Source of the DNA: Thermobifida alba
Lineage (GTDB): Bacteria > Actinomycetota > Actinomycetes > Streptosporangiales > Streptosporangiaceae
Assembly: GCF_023208015.1 (NCBI RefSeq)
Contig: NZ_CP051627.1
Span: 4,694,422-4,758,421, forward strand
Length of the DNA stretch: 64,000 nt
Reading direction: 5' to 3'
Position numbers and translations under genes: made by a program. This document shows positions 1 to 7,977 of this stretch, in pieces. The first letter of the stretch is position 1, and every line of letters begins with the position of its first letter. The notes under the pieces are model-generated. The model was not told the origin of the DNA. It searched no databases and saw only the letters and a list, made by a program, of their open reading frames with translations.

Positions 1-776
1 ACACCGCCCCCGCCGAGATCGACGACTACGTCGTGGCGCCCAAGGCCGAACTGCTGGCCAAGCTCGCCGCCGACAAGTCCGCCGCCGCCGTCCTCGTCTC
101 GGCCACCGCCGAGAACAAGGAGGTCGCCGGACGCACCGCCGTCAAACTGGGTTCCGGTGTCCTCACCGACGTGGTGGACGTCACCCCCGAGGTGGTCGCG
201 GAGCACTCCATCTTCGGTGGCGCCGTCATCACCCACGCCAAGGTCACCAGCGGCGTCCCCGTGGTGGCCGTACGCCCCAACGCCATTCCGGCCGAGCCCT
301 CCTCCGGGGCCGCCGCGGTGGAGGCCGTCGAGATCGAGATCTCCGACGCCGCCAAGGCCGCGCGGATCACCGACCGCGTCAAGCAGGAGAAGGGCGCCCG
401 TCCGGAGCTCACCGAGGCCGCTGTCGTGGTCTCCGGTGGCCGCGGTGTGGGCAGTGAGGACTTCTCCGTCGTGGAGAACCTCGCCGACGCGCTCGGCGGC
501 GCCGTGGGCGCCTCCCGGGCCGCCGTCGACGCCGGCTGGTACCCGCACGCCTTCCAGGTCGGCCAGACCGGTAAGACCGTCTCGCCTAACCTCTACATCG
601 CCCTGGGCATCTCCGGCGCGATCCAGCACCGGGCGGGCATGCAGACCTCCAAGACGATCGTCGCGGTCAACAAGGACCCCGAGGCTCCGATCCTGGAGAT
701 CTCCGACTTCGCGGTCGTCGGCGACCTGCACAAGGTCGCCCCGCAGCTGACCGAGGAGATCAACAAGCGCAAGTAG
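1..776 (+). CDS. etfA: Electron transfer flavoprotein alpha subunit, 5' partial
   Basis: C-terminal part of the ETF alpha subunit, which with EtfB carries electrons from acyl-CoA and other dehydrogenases to ETF-quinone oxidoreductase. The reading frame is open to the left edge (first full codon at base 3) and family members run about 320 residues, so roughly 60-70 N-terminal residues lie outside the window. A GTG at 33 is internal and not a start. The C-terminal FAD domain is clear: VVSGGRGVG, then [11 protein letters not shown], then the [20 protein letters not shown] stretch, then SGAIQH and INKDPEAPI. These are diagnostic of EtfA. etfB is expected just upstream. A perfect 19-bp hairpin follows the stop. 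Confidence 0.95.
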   Translation, partial: TAPAEIDDYVVAPKAELLAKLAADKSAAAVLVSATAENKEVAGRTAVKLGSGVLTDVVDVTPEVVAEHSIFGGAVITHAKVTSGVPVVAVRPNAIPAEPSSGAAAVEAVEIEISDAAKAARITDRVKQEKGARPELTEAAVVVSGGRGVGSEDFSVVENLADALGGAVGASRAAVDAGWYPHAFQVGQTGKTVSPNLYIALGISGAIQHRAGMQTSKTIVAVNKDPEAPILEISDFAVVGDLHKVAPQLTEEINKRK

Positions 777-792
777 GCGCGCCACGTTCCAC

Positions 793-833
793 GGCGGCGG
801 CCCCGGACGGATCCTCCGTCCGGGGCCGCCGCC
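793..833. terminator. Bidirectional hairpin between etfA and the leftward cassette
   Basis: A perfect 19-bp inverted repeat with a 3-nt loop (arms 793-811 and 815-833) lies between the convergent etfA stop (776) and the stop of the leftward hypothetical gene (836). It has no U tract on either side. Its position and strength suggest a shared terminator. Confidence 0.7.
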
Positions 834-835
834 TG

Positions 836-1624
836 TCAGTCGAGCTCTTCGGGGAAACGGGGTGTGGCGAGTCCTTCCGCCTCTTGGGAGAGGCCGGGGA
901 GCTGGTCGGCCAGGTCCGTCTGGCCGTAACGCCGGAGAAGCGCGTCTGCGGTTCGAAGGAACCCCGGATAGTCAGCCGACGAGTTCTCCAGGCGACGGAT
1001 GGCTGAGGCAAGGATGGCGGAGATCCTGATGGCCTTGTCCCGGGGTTCGCTCCCGTCGCGGAGCAGGGGGAGGAAGAACCGGTCGAACACTTCCTGGGAC
1101 TCCTCGGAGATCCCGTGACGGTCGGTCCACCACGCCCGGGCGGTGGCGGTGTCGCGCAGGAGGTAGTCGAGTCGGTCGCGGTGGAAAGCCACCTCACTGT
1201 GCTTGAGGCGGCGCTCCGCATGGTAGCTGGACACCCGCTTTCGGTCCGCGCGCGACAGACCCAGCCGTACCCGGGCACAGACCTGGAGGCCGGGATACTT
1301 CTGAAACGCGGGGTGCTCCCGAAGATCGGGGTGTTCCCCGAAGGGCGGCTGCCGCCAGAGAGCCAGAGCCAGGGAGACCCGGTTGCCGATGTCGTGGTCC
1401 TCTCCGGGGACAGCGGTCCGGGTGAGGCCGCGGGCGATCAGGTACACCGACTGGACCGCGACCAGACGCAGCTCTGAGCGGGCAGAGCGGGTCAGCCGCC
1501 GCTCAGGTTCCACTCGGTAGCGGGCAACACCGCGCAGTCGCACGGAGACGCCGGGGATTGCGGTGGGCAGGCGCGTACGGATCCGTGCGCGCCCGCCCAA
1601 GGCCCTGGTAACGGACATGCTCAT
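836..1624 (-). CDS. Hypothetical protein, last gene of the cyclase/NTPase cassette
   Basis: 262-residue Arg-rich soluble protein that I do not recognise. No signal peptide or membrane segment is visible. The N-terminal ~60 residues are basic (RALGGRARIRTRLP). The middle has a charged helix-like stretch and the motif AWWTDRHGIS. The C-terminal half looks all-alpha (DKAIRISAILASAIRRLEN, FLRTADALLRRYGQ). It starts 13 nt after the NTPase stop on the same strand, so it is probably co-transcribed. A second in-frame ATG (1618) two codons in is an equally possible start. Codon use is less GC-biased than in the flanking core genes, as for the rest of the cassette. A role as helper or effector of the adjacent cyclase/NTPase pair is inference from position only. 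Confidence 0.7.
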   Translation of the reverse strand: MSMSVTRALGGRARIRTRLPTAIPGVSVRLRGVARYRVEPERRLTRSARSELRLVAVQSVYLIARGLTRTAVPGEDHDIGNRVSLALALWRQPPFGEHPDLREHPAFQKYPGLQVCARVRLGLSRADRKRVSSYHAERRLKHSEVAFHRDRLDYLLRDTATARAWWTDRHGISEESQEVFDRFFLPLLRDGSEPRDKAIRISAILASAIRRLENSSADYPGFLRTADALLRRYGQTDLADQLPGLSQEAEGLATPRFPEELD

Positions 1625-1637
1625 TCCGGTGTCCGGG

Positions 1638-3566
1638 TCATTCCCTCAGGTTGCGCTCGACGATCCGGTCCCAGATGCGGCGCCAGTAGGGGTCGTTGTA
1701 CCGGTAGGCCGCACTGACCGAGGGGGGCAGGGGAGTGTCGTAGATGTCGACGAGCAGTTCGGTGATTTCGGGGCCGAGGTGTCCGGCTTTCTCCAGTTCC
1801 CCCCACCGGTCCACGGCCGTCTGTGTGCTGGGACCGGAGTCCCGGCTGCTGATGAGTCTCCGGAAGGAGGAGACGAGGATCTTCCGCTTGGCAGGGTCCG
1901 CCACGTGTTCGGCGTTGTCCCCGAGGAGGAGTCTGGGACCCGCGTCGCTGTGGGCGAGAGCGAGCAGGAAACGGAGCCGGACAGGGTCGGTGTCCGTGTC
2001 GCTCCTCCACAGCCACCGGTCGAGCAGTTCGGCGATGCGGGGTTGTTCCGCCAACAACGTAGAGAGAGCGTCCTGGAGGGGGGCAAAACCGAACGGAGCG
2101 TTCTCTGCCACCCGGGTGAGCCTGGTCAGCGCGATTTTCGGCATCTGGACGCCGAGCTTGCCACCGCAGATCTCGGAGACGAGGGCGAGGGTTTCGGGAT
2201 CGGAGTGTTTGGCCCAGTTGTAGAGCCGGAGGCGCATGAAGGACCCACCAGCGGAGGGGGACAGGGCCGCGTCGGTGAAGAGTTCCACCGCCAGCGGACG
2301 GTGCTTTTCGCCGAGGGAGGAGCGCAGGGAGTCGAGGAGTTTGGTGTCGGAGTGCGTGACGGCGAGGTTGAGCACGCGCCGCGCGACCAGTGCGGTCTCC
2401 TTGCTGTTCAGCTCGCCGGATTCCAGCACCCTCCTGATCCATTCGTTGAGCAGGGGGTGCTGCTTCGGGTATCCCCTCCACAGGTGGTTCAGGATTGCCT
2501 GGTCGAGTCCTGCCGGACGGTCCTTGAAGCAGGCGAGACCGTTCTCCTCGGTCATCTCCGCCAGTTCGAGCTTGCGCCTCGACGTGGGTTCGGCGAAGAC
2601 TGTCGCGGACTCTCTCTCCACCCCCGCCGTGGCCAGGAAGTCCTCTGAGCCGAGGATGACCGAACGGGTTCGGCAGCCCTCGTGGAGAGCACCTGACCAG
2701 ACGACGGAACGGGCGACGACATGACCGTGTCGGAGCCTGTCGAAGTCGTTTGGCGGAGTCAGTAGTTTCTCGACGCGTGCGCGCCAGCCGGTGAACCGCT
2801 CCTTGAGGTGGTCAAGCTCGGTCGGGTGCTTCAGACGGAGCAGGTGATCGCTGAGCTCCGTGGCTTCGCCCGCACGCAGGCTCTCCTGCCACACCTGCTT
2901 GAGCTGCTCGCTGTCGAGGTAGGGCAGGAGGTCGTCCCGGCGGTGGAAGAGGAGTCGACGGCGAACCAGCTCACGCGCGTCGGGAGGGGCGAGCTCGACC
3001 GTGAAGGCATGAGTTCCTTCGGTCCACTGGCCACGCCAGGTCTCGGGAGTGGTGAGGACGACGAGGAGCCGGTTCTCGCGCTTCTCCCCGCCGTACTCGG
3101 CGAGGGCCTGTCCGAAACGGACGTCCGGGGTTTCGTTGATCGAGGAGAGGTCGAGGACACATCCGTGTCCGTCGAGTGAGGGGAGGCGTTTCACCTCGGG
3201 CTTGTCCCAGTCAGCCCAGAACTCCACGGTCGGATCCTCGGGGAGGAGTTCGGACAGCAGGTGCAGCGCGGTGGTACGCCGACCAGTTCCGGGAGGGGCG
3301 ACCAGCACCAGGACCCCGTGAGCAGCCAGGAGTTCGGGAAGGTCGTCCCAGTTCTCGGTGGAGCGGGGCGCCACGTAGAGGCCCTCGCGGATCGGGGCCA
3401 ACGCGGTGTCCGAGATCTCCGTGACAGGAAGAAAACCCTGGTCGAAGATGTACTGCCTGATCTCCTGATTGATACCCAGGATGTTGTTGTCTCCCCGGGC
3501 GTAGACCGTTGGGTGGTCGTGAACGCCGCTGGGATTAGCGGGGGACGGGGTGAGGTCGTCGCTCAT
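1638..3566 (-). CDS. P-loop NTPase with N-terminal GDxN motif and helical-repeat-like C-terminus
   Basis: 642-residue multidomain protein. Residues 24-36 carry RGDNNILGINQEI, which recurs at the C-terminus of the neighbouring cyclase-like protein. Residues ~85-99 (VLVLVAPPGTGRRTTAL) form a P-loop in which the usual Lys and the following Ser/Thr are both Arg. GCVLDLSS (~137) may be Walker B and RLLVVLTTPETW a sensor-1-like strand. From ~200 on the protein is predicted helical with leucine-rich repeats of helices, as in STAND-type NTPases. The start ATG overlaps the TGA of the cyclase gene by one base (TGATG), implying translational coupling. Large helical-repeat NTPases in such cassettes are often conflict or defence proteins, but the function here is not known. 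Confidence 0.75.
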   Translation of the reverse strand: MSDDLTPSPANPSGVHDHPTVYARGDNNILGINQEIRQYIFDQGFLPVTEISDTALAPIREGLYVAPRSTENWDDLPELLAAHGVLVLVAPPGTGRRTTALHLLSELLPEDPTVEFWADWDKPEVKRLPSLDGHGCVLDLSSINETPDVRFGQALAEYGGEKRENRLLVVLTTPETWRGQWTEGTHAFTVELAPPDARELVRRRLLFHRRDDLLPYLDSEQLKQVWQESLRAGEATELSDHLLRLKHPTELDHLKERFTGWRARVEKLLTPPNDFDRLRHGHVVARSVVWSGALHEGCRTRSVILGSEDFLATAGVERESATVFAEPTSRRKLELAEMTEENGLACFKDRPAGLDQAILNHLWRGYPKQHPLLNEWIRRVLESGELNSKETALVARRVLNLAVTHSDTKLLDSLRSSLGEKHRPLAVELFTDAALSPSAGGSFMRLRLYNWAKHSDPETLALVSEICGGKLGVQMPKIALTRLTRVAENAPFGFAPLQDALSTLLAEQPRIAELLDRWLWRSDTDTDPVRLRFLLALAHSDAGPRLLLGDNAEHVADPAKRKILVSSFRRLISSRDSGPSTQTAVDRWGELEKAGHLGPEITELLVDIYDTPLPPSVSAAYRYNDPYWRRIWDRIVERNLRE

Positions 3567-4339
3567 CAGTGGCCTCCACCGTGGATGGTCTGGTTGTAGC
3601 CCACGAAGTTGCGGTCGCCGCGGCTCGCGACGATGCCCCCCGCCGATGGCGCCTGCTGTGGTCCTTCCGGGGGAGACACTTTCTGCCCCCGGTCTTCTTG
3701 GGAAGGAGAGCCGGAGAGCAGCAGTCCGCGGTCGACCAGGTTCCAGTCGATGCCCGGAATGTGGACCCAGGCGGGTTTCTCGAAGGTCTTGACCCGGACC
3801 AGATGCCGGGTGAACTCCTCCGCGCTCACACCGCCCGTGGCCCGGCCGCTGGAGAACACGTCCTCGTACACCCGGTCGGAGACGATCATGGCCAAAGGGG
3901 TGCGCCGCGGGGTGGCACGGGCCAGGAGGCGGCGGAGGCCGTCATCATCCAGGAGACGGTGGGTCTCCACCATCGGCACGCCGAGGCCGTCGTCCGGCAG
4001 CGGGCCGATGTGGAGGCTCACTCTCAGCTGGAAGGATTTCCCGTCGGGACGCGGGTGCTCGCGGAGCAGGGCGCACAGTGCCTCCGGGAAGCAACCGACC
4101 AGTGCGGGCAGGTACTCGGGGTCGAGCCCCGCCACGTACCCGTCACCGGTGTGCTGGCCGAAGTAGTGCTTTTCCCAGGAGGAACTGAGGCCGATGGCGG
4201 ACATGGCCTGGGCGAGCAGGCCCCGGATACTCTCGTTGACCCGCTGCATGCCGGCACTGTCCAGGGAACTGAAGTCGCGGGCGTCCACCGCGACCACGGC
4301 GCGGTAGGGCGGCAGTTTCTCCCAGTGGGGAATACTCAC
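3566..4339 (-). CDS. Class III nucleotide cyclase-like protein
   Basis: 257-residue protein with a single class III (adenylate/guanylate) cyclase homology domain. Visible parts are VVAVDARDFSS with the first metal Asp at D19, QHTGDGYVAG with the second at D66, SLHIGP, HRLLDD (Arg of the aaRL motif), MIVSDRVYEDV and RVKTFEKPAWVHI. The Asn that normally sits four residues before that Arg seems to be Val, so activity or base specificity is uncertain. A ~60-residue tail ends in RGDRNFVGYNQTI (240-252), nearly the same as residues 24-36 of the NTPase encoded next. I chose GTG 4339 because GGAGGA lies 4 nt upstream; an in-frame TTG at 4351 would put that Shine-Dalgarno inside the gene. Alternatives are a degenerate cyclase fold used for ligand sensing, or a Pycsar-like synthase. 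Confidence 0.8.
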   Translation of the reverse strand: MSIPHWEKLPPYRAVVAVDARDFSSLDSAGMQRVNESIRGLLAQAMSAIGLSSSWEKHYFGQHTGDGYVAGLDPEYLPALVGCFPEALCALLREHPRPDGKSFQLRVSLHIGPLPDDGLGVPMVETHRLLDDDGLRRLLARATPRRTPLAMIVSDRVYEDVFSSGRATGGVSAEEFTRHLVRVKTFEKPAWVHIPGIDWNLVDRGLLLSGSPSQEDRGQKVSPPEGPQQAPSAGGIVASRGDRNFVGYNQTIHGGGH

Positions 4340-4445
4340 GTCTTCCTCCAAACCGTTCTGTTGGGTGAAAAGAGGGTCTCCCGGATCTGTTGGCGGGACC
4401 GTCGAATTCTGGACCCTGTCGAGTGGGTCGGATCACACCACGGGG

Positions 4446-5099
4446 TCAGTCGGAGGAATAACGCTGGAGAGCGCTTCGGTTCAGTACCTCTATCCGTTTC
4501 CTGCCGCACCTGATGAGCCCGAGGGACTGGAGCCGGTGGAGGGTGTCGATGGCCGTGGCCCTGCTCATCCTCACCATGAGTCCGAGTTCTTCGCGGCTCA
4601 TGCCGATGTGGATGACCACGTTGGCACCCTGCGGTTCTCCCACCTCGTCAGCCAGGTGGCCGAGCAGACGGGCCATGCGTACGTCGGGTGTGTGACACAG
4701 CAGGTTGCTCAGGTGCTCTTCGCGCTGCAGGAAACGGGCCACGGACAGGCGGTAGATGTCGGTGTGCAGTTTGCAGCGCTCGGCGAAGGAGCGGAACGTT
4801 GGTGCGGGAATGGCATGGCCGACGCACCTGGTGGTGGTCCACGCCGTTGCGCTGCGAGGTTGTTCGAGGAGCACTCCGGTCTCACCGAAGAGGTCGCCGG
4901 GGCCGCGTAGAGCCAGAGGAACCTGTCGGCCATCGTCGGTGTCTTCAGTGATCTTGACGGTTCCTTCGGTCAGGGCCAGGACGAAGGTGGGCGGCTCTCC
5001 CTGGAGCATGAGTGGGGAATCGGCCCTGAACACGCGACGTGTGCCGATGCGGAGCAGTTCATCCCAGGTTTCAGGGGGGATCAATTGGCGCAGCTTCAT
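4446..5099 (-). CDS. CRP/FNR-family transcription regulator
   Basis: 217 residues. The N-terminal cyclic-nucleotide-binding beta barrel has a phosphate-binding cassette, GDLFGETGVLLEQPRSATAW (69-88). Glu73, Arg82 and Ser83 match the cNMP-contacting residues of E. coli CRP. The C-terminal winged helix (SREELGLMVRMSRATAIDTL and following, ~168-205) binds DNA. No Cys cluster of the FNR type is present. It is the first gene of the leftward cassette, 106 nt before the cyclase-like gene. A cNMP receptor next to a putative cNMP synthase suggests a ligand and sensor pair. A GGAGAT Shine-Dalgarno sits 8 nt before ATG 5099. Family is certain; the ligand is inferred. Confidence 0.9.
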   Translation of the reverse strand: MKLRQLIPPETWDELLRIGTRRVFRADSPLMLQGEPPTFVLALTEGTVKITEDTDDGRQVPLALRGPGDLFGETGVLLEQPRSATAWTTTRCVGHAIPAPTFRSFAERCKLHTDIYRLSVARFLQREEHLSNLLCHTPDVRMARLLGHLADEVGEPQGANVVIHIGMSREELGLMVRMSRATAIDTLHRLQSLGLIRCGRKRIEVLNRSALQRYSSD

Positions 5100-5447
5100 G
5101 GATGCCGGATCTCCGGGACGACGAGGAAATTACAGAAGATTCTGCCAGGGCGGGCCGACAAACATGGTGAATTCGGATGGAGTTCCAGATTTCGCCTGAG
5201 GAGAAAAACCGGTTTTCGGTTGTCAAATTGACTTCAGGTGTGCCGTCATCGGCCCTTCAGAGCACTCGTCGGGGCTCGTCAGGACATCGGTGTGGTGGCA
5301 CGGGGAAGCCGAACGCGTTGCGATCGCAGCGGTACGCCGGGGAGGGGAGGCCGGAAACCTGGTCGAACGGAACAGCCCGCGGGGTCTGCCGTCCGCCATG
5401 AGGTCGAAAACCCCCCGTCCGGCTCTCGGCCGTATCCTGGAGAAGTC
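5100..5447. other. Divergent promoter region, CRP-like regulator / cysteine desulfurase
   Basis: 348 bp without a gene and clearly AT-richer than its surroundings at 5125-5235. It holds a 12-bp palindrome, AAAACCGGTTTT (5205-5216), and an 11-bp inverted repeat, GTCAAATTGAC (5222-5232), either of which could be an operator for the CRP-like regulator. TTGACT (5228-5233) is a possible -35. On the right, TATCCT (5433-5438) is a plausible -10 for the desulfurase gene. Confidence 0.4.
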
Positions 5448-6620
5448 ATGGTTTATCTCGACCACGCCGCCACGACTCCGGTGCGTCCCGAGGTGCTCGC
5501 GGACCTGACGGACGGGTTCGGCGTTCTCGGAAACGCGTCCTCCCTGCACGGAGCCGGGCGGCAGGCCCGGCGGGTGGTGGAGGAGGCCCGCGAGACCCTC
5601 GCCGACGCCCTGGGCTGCACCCCGCACGAGGTGGTGTTCACCAGCGGCGGCACCGAGGCCGACAACCTCGCGGTCAAGGGCCTGTACTGGGCGCGGCACG
5701 CCCGGGACCCGGCGCGGCGGCGCATCCTGGTCAGCGCGGTTGAGCACCACGCCGTCCTCGACCCGGCCCACTGGATGGCCGACCACCAGGGCGCGCTCGT
5801 CGAGGAGCTGCCCGTGGACGCCTGCGGGCGGCTCTCCCCCGAGACGCTGCGCGCGGCGATCGAACGCGACCCCGCGAGCGTCGCGCTGGTCTCGGTGATG
5901 TGGGCCAACAACGAGGTCGGCACCGTCCAGCCGGTCGCGGAACTCGCCGCGGTCGCCGCCGAGCACGGCATCTGGTTCCACACCGACGCGGTGCAGGCGG
6001 TGGGCGTCGAAGAGGTCGACTTCGCCGCCAGCGGGGTGTCGGCGCTCACTGTCACCGGGCACAAACTGGGCGGACCGGTCGGCGTGGGGGCGCTGCTGCT
6101 GGCCCGCGGCGTCGACCCGGTGCCGGTGCTGCACGGCGGCGGCCAGGAACGCGACGTCCGCTCCGGGACGCTGACCACCCCGCTGCTGCGCGGTTTCGCC
6201 ACCGCGGTGCGCCTGGCGGTCGCCGAACGCGCCGAGCACGCGGCCCAGTTGGCGGCACTGCGCGACGAACTGGTCGACGCGGTGCGCGCGGCGGTCCCCG
6301 ACGTCCGGGTCAACGGCCACCCCGCCGAGCGCCTGGCGGGCATCGCCAACCTCGGCTTCCCCGGCTGCGAGGGCGACGCCCTGCTCATGCTGCTGGACGC
6401 CCAGGGCATCTGCTGCTCCACCGGTTCGGCCTGCTCGGCGGGGGTCTCCCAAGCCAGCCACGTGCTGCTGGCGATGGGCGCCGATCCCGACACCGCGCGG
6501 GAGGCGCTGCGCTTCTCCCTGGGCCGCGGCTCCACCTCCGCCGACGTCAAGGCCCTGGCGGAGGCCATCGGCCCGGCCGTGGCACGGGCGCGGGAGGCCC
6601 GCGCCCGCCGCCGGAGCTGA
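5448..6620 (+). CDS. iscS: Cysteine desulfurase (IscS/NifS type)
   Basis: 390 residues. PLP enzyme that converts cysteine to alanine and an enzyme-bound persulfide. The start is MVYLDHAATTPVRPEV, the canonical first line of the family, behind GGAGAA. ALTVTGHKLGGPVGVGALL supplies the PLP lysine. CCSTGSACSAGVSQASHVL carries the persulfide cysteine in the SSGSAC-type loop. The loop is of the long group I (IscS/NifS) type. mnmA lies 1.36 kb downstream on the same strand, separated by one leftward gene, so the likely job is supplying sulfur for tRNA 2-thiouridine and for Fe-S clusters. TATCCT at 5433-5438 could make the transcript nearly leaderless. Confidence 0.93.
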   Translation: MVYLDHAATTPVRPEVLADLTDGFGVLGNASSLHGAGRQARRVVEEARETLADALGCTPHEVVFTSGGTEADNLAVKGLYWARHARDPARRRILVSAVEHHAVLDPAHWMADHQGALVEELPVDACGRLSPETLRAAIERDPASVALVSVMWANNEVGTVQPVAELAAVAAEHGIWFHTDAVQAVGVEEVDFAASGVSALTVTGHKLGGPVGVGALLLARGVDPVPVLHGGGQERDVRSGTLTTPLLRGFATAVRLAVAERAEHAAQLAALRDELVDAVRAAVPDVRVNGHPAERLAGIANLGFPGCEGDALLMLLDAQGICCSTGSACSAGVSQASHVLLAMGADPDTAREALRFSLGRGSTSADVKALAEAIGPAVARAREARARRRS

Positions 6621-6709
6621 CCGGCCACGACCCTGGTCCCGACGTCATCGGGAGGGCCGGAAACGGCTCCGGGGACCGGACCGCCGGCGGCGCGGCGCCC
6701 CGGCGGGGC

Positions 6710-7864
6710 TCAGCGCCCCAACTGCTTGCGGATGGGCTTGAGGATCTGGTCGATGGTGCGCCACTCGGGGTCCAGCGCGCTGGTGACGAACACCCGGCCC
6801 TCCGACCAGCCCCGGGCGGCCTTCTCGAACTCGGGCAGGATGCCCGACTCCGGGTCCAGGTAGAAGTGGAGGACCCGCTGGCCGCCGACCGTCTGCACGG
6901 CGAACAGCGCGCCGTTGGAGCCGAGCATCTCGCGCAGCCCGAGGGCGTAGGCCTCCAGCGCCGAGGCCGACGCCCCGGTGGGCAGGCGGTCCTCGTCGGT
7001 CTCCGCGTAGGAGACCATGACCTGCGCGTACAGGGTGAGCGCGGGGTAGTCGCGGCGGTGCAGCGGATAGCGCGCCGACAACTGCAGCGCCCCCCGCAGC
7101 GGAATCCGGCCCTGCAGGGTCACCCAGCCGCCTCCGCCGCCCATCCCGGACAGCTGCCGCACCACCGAGGGCATCGAGGTCGGCGGCAGCGGGTCCAGCG
7201 GTTTCTCCACCAGCGGGTGCACCGAGCCGATCCAGCGCACCAGGTCGTCCTCGCCCACGGCCAGCAGCACCACGTGCTCGGCGACCTCGCGCCGGGTCTC
7301 CTCCGGCAGGAACATGAAGTCCGGGTGGTAGACCCCGACCTCGATCTGTCCGCTGGAGTGGTCCACGCGCAGCGACACCGACGTGTGCGCCAGGTCGAGT
7401 TCGTGGTCGTCCCAGGTCGTCGCCCGGGTGAGCTGGGCGTGGTCGGCGGGACGCGCGGGGAAGAACGCCCAGTCGGCGTCCTCGGGGGCGGCGCGGTACC
7501 AGCGCTCGGCCAGGACGCGGGCCTCGTCGTCGGCCCCGGCGCGCAGGGTCAGCGCGTACGACGCACGCGCCGAGGCGGGCTCGTCCTCCAGGCTGGCCAG
7601 CAGCGCCTCGGGGCTGTCCAGGGAGCCGAGGGAGGCCAGGTCGGTGGGACCCGGTTCGGGGGCGCGCGACACCTCCCAGGACAGGGAGGGGTGGATGCGC
7701 CGCACCCGTTCGTCGAGGCGCTGGGCAGCCTCGGCGGCGACGGGGGCCCCTTCGTCCACGGACGAGGCCAGGGCGTCGCGGACGTCGGTCCAGGCGGACC
7801 AGAAGTCGTCGATGGCGACGGCGGACTCGGAGTCGGCTGAGCGGCGGCGACGGAACAGAGCCAT
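6710..7864 (-). CDS. Conserved hypothetical soluble protein
   Basis: 384 residues starting MALFRRRRSADSES; I cannot name the family with confidence. The N-terminal ~150 residues are acidic and Ala/Asp-rich. A better-conserved-looking core follows (WAFFPARPADHAQL, VGVYHPDFMFLPEE, LLAVGEDDLVRWIGSVHPL). This is followed by a Gly-rich turn (SGMGGGGGWVTLQG) and a C-terminal alpha/beta part (VLHFYLDPESGI, WRTIDQILKPIRKQLGR). No transmembrane segment, signal or known catalytic motif is seen. It lies between two sulfur-transfer genes but is read in the opposite direction, so a link with them is not implied. Base and codon use match the surrounding core genes. Confidence 0.8.
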   Translation of the reverse strand: MALFRRRRSADSESAVAIDDFWSAWTDVRDALASSVDEGAPVAAEAAQRLDERVRRIHPSLSWEVSRAPEPGPTDLASLGSLDSPEALLASLEDEPASARASYALTLRAGADDEARVLAERWYRAAPEDADWAFFPARPADHAQLTRATTWDDHELDLAHTSVSLRVDHSSGQIEVGVYHPDFMFLPEETRREVAEHVVLLAVGEDDLVRWIGSVHPLVEKPLDPLPPTSMPSVVRQLSGMGGGGGWVTLQGRIPLRGALQLSARYPLHRRDYPALTLYAQVMVSYAETDEDRLPTGASASALEAYALGLREMLGSNGALFAVQTVGGQRVLHFYLDPESGILPEFEKAARGWSEGRVFVTSALDPEWRTIDQILKPIRKQLGR

Positions 7865-7962
7865 ACCTCGATTTTCGCAGAGTCCCCGGGTGCTTCCGGC
7901 CGTGGGCGGCGTGCCGCCGCGTTGCGGACGCCGAATGGGTGGGTGCGGTCCGGGGGAGCGCT

Positions 7963-7968
7963 TAGGCT
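7963..7968 (+). promoter_or_regulatory. Putative -10 for leaderless mnmA transcript
   Basis: TAGGCT ends 9 nt before the mnmA ATG (7978) and no Shine-Dalgarno is visible in that gap. Transcription would start at or within a few bases of the start codon. Confidence 0.5.
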
Positions 7969-7977
7969 GGAACCGCT

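Noticed and set aside
836-5099. Calling the cassette Pycsar or CBASS
   Set aside because: The cyclase-like protein is a class III fold, not a CD-NTase, so CBASS is excluded; no recognised Pycsar effector (TIR or membrane) is encoded, and a CRP-type regulator is present instead. Kept as an unassigned module.
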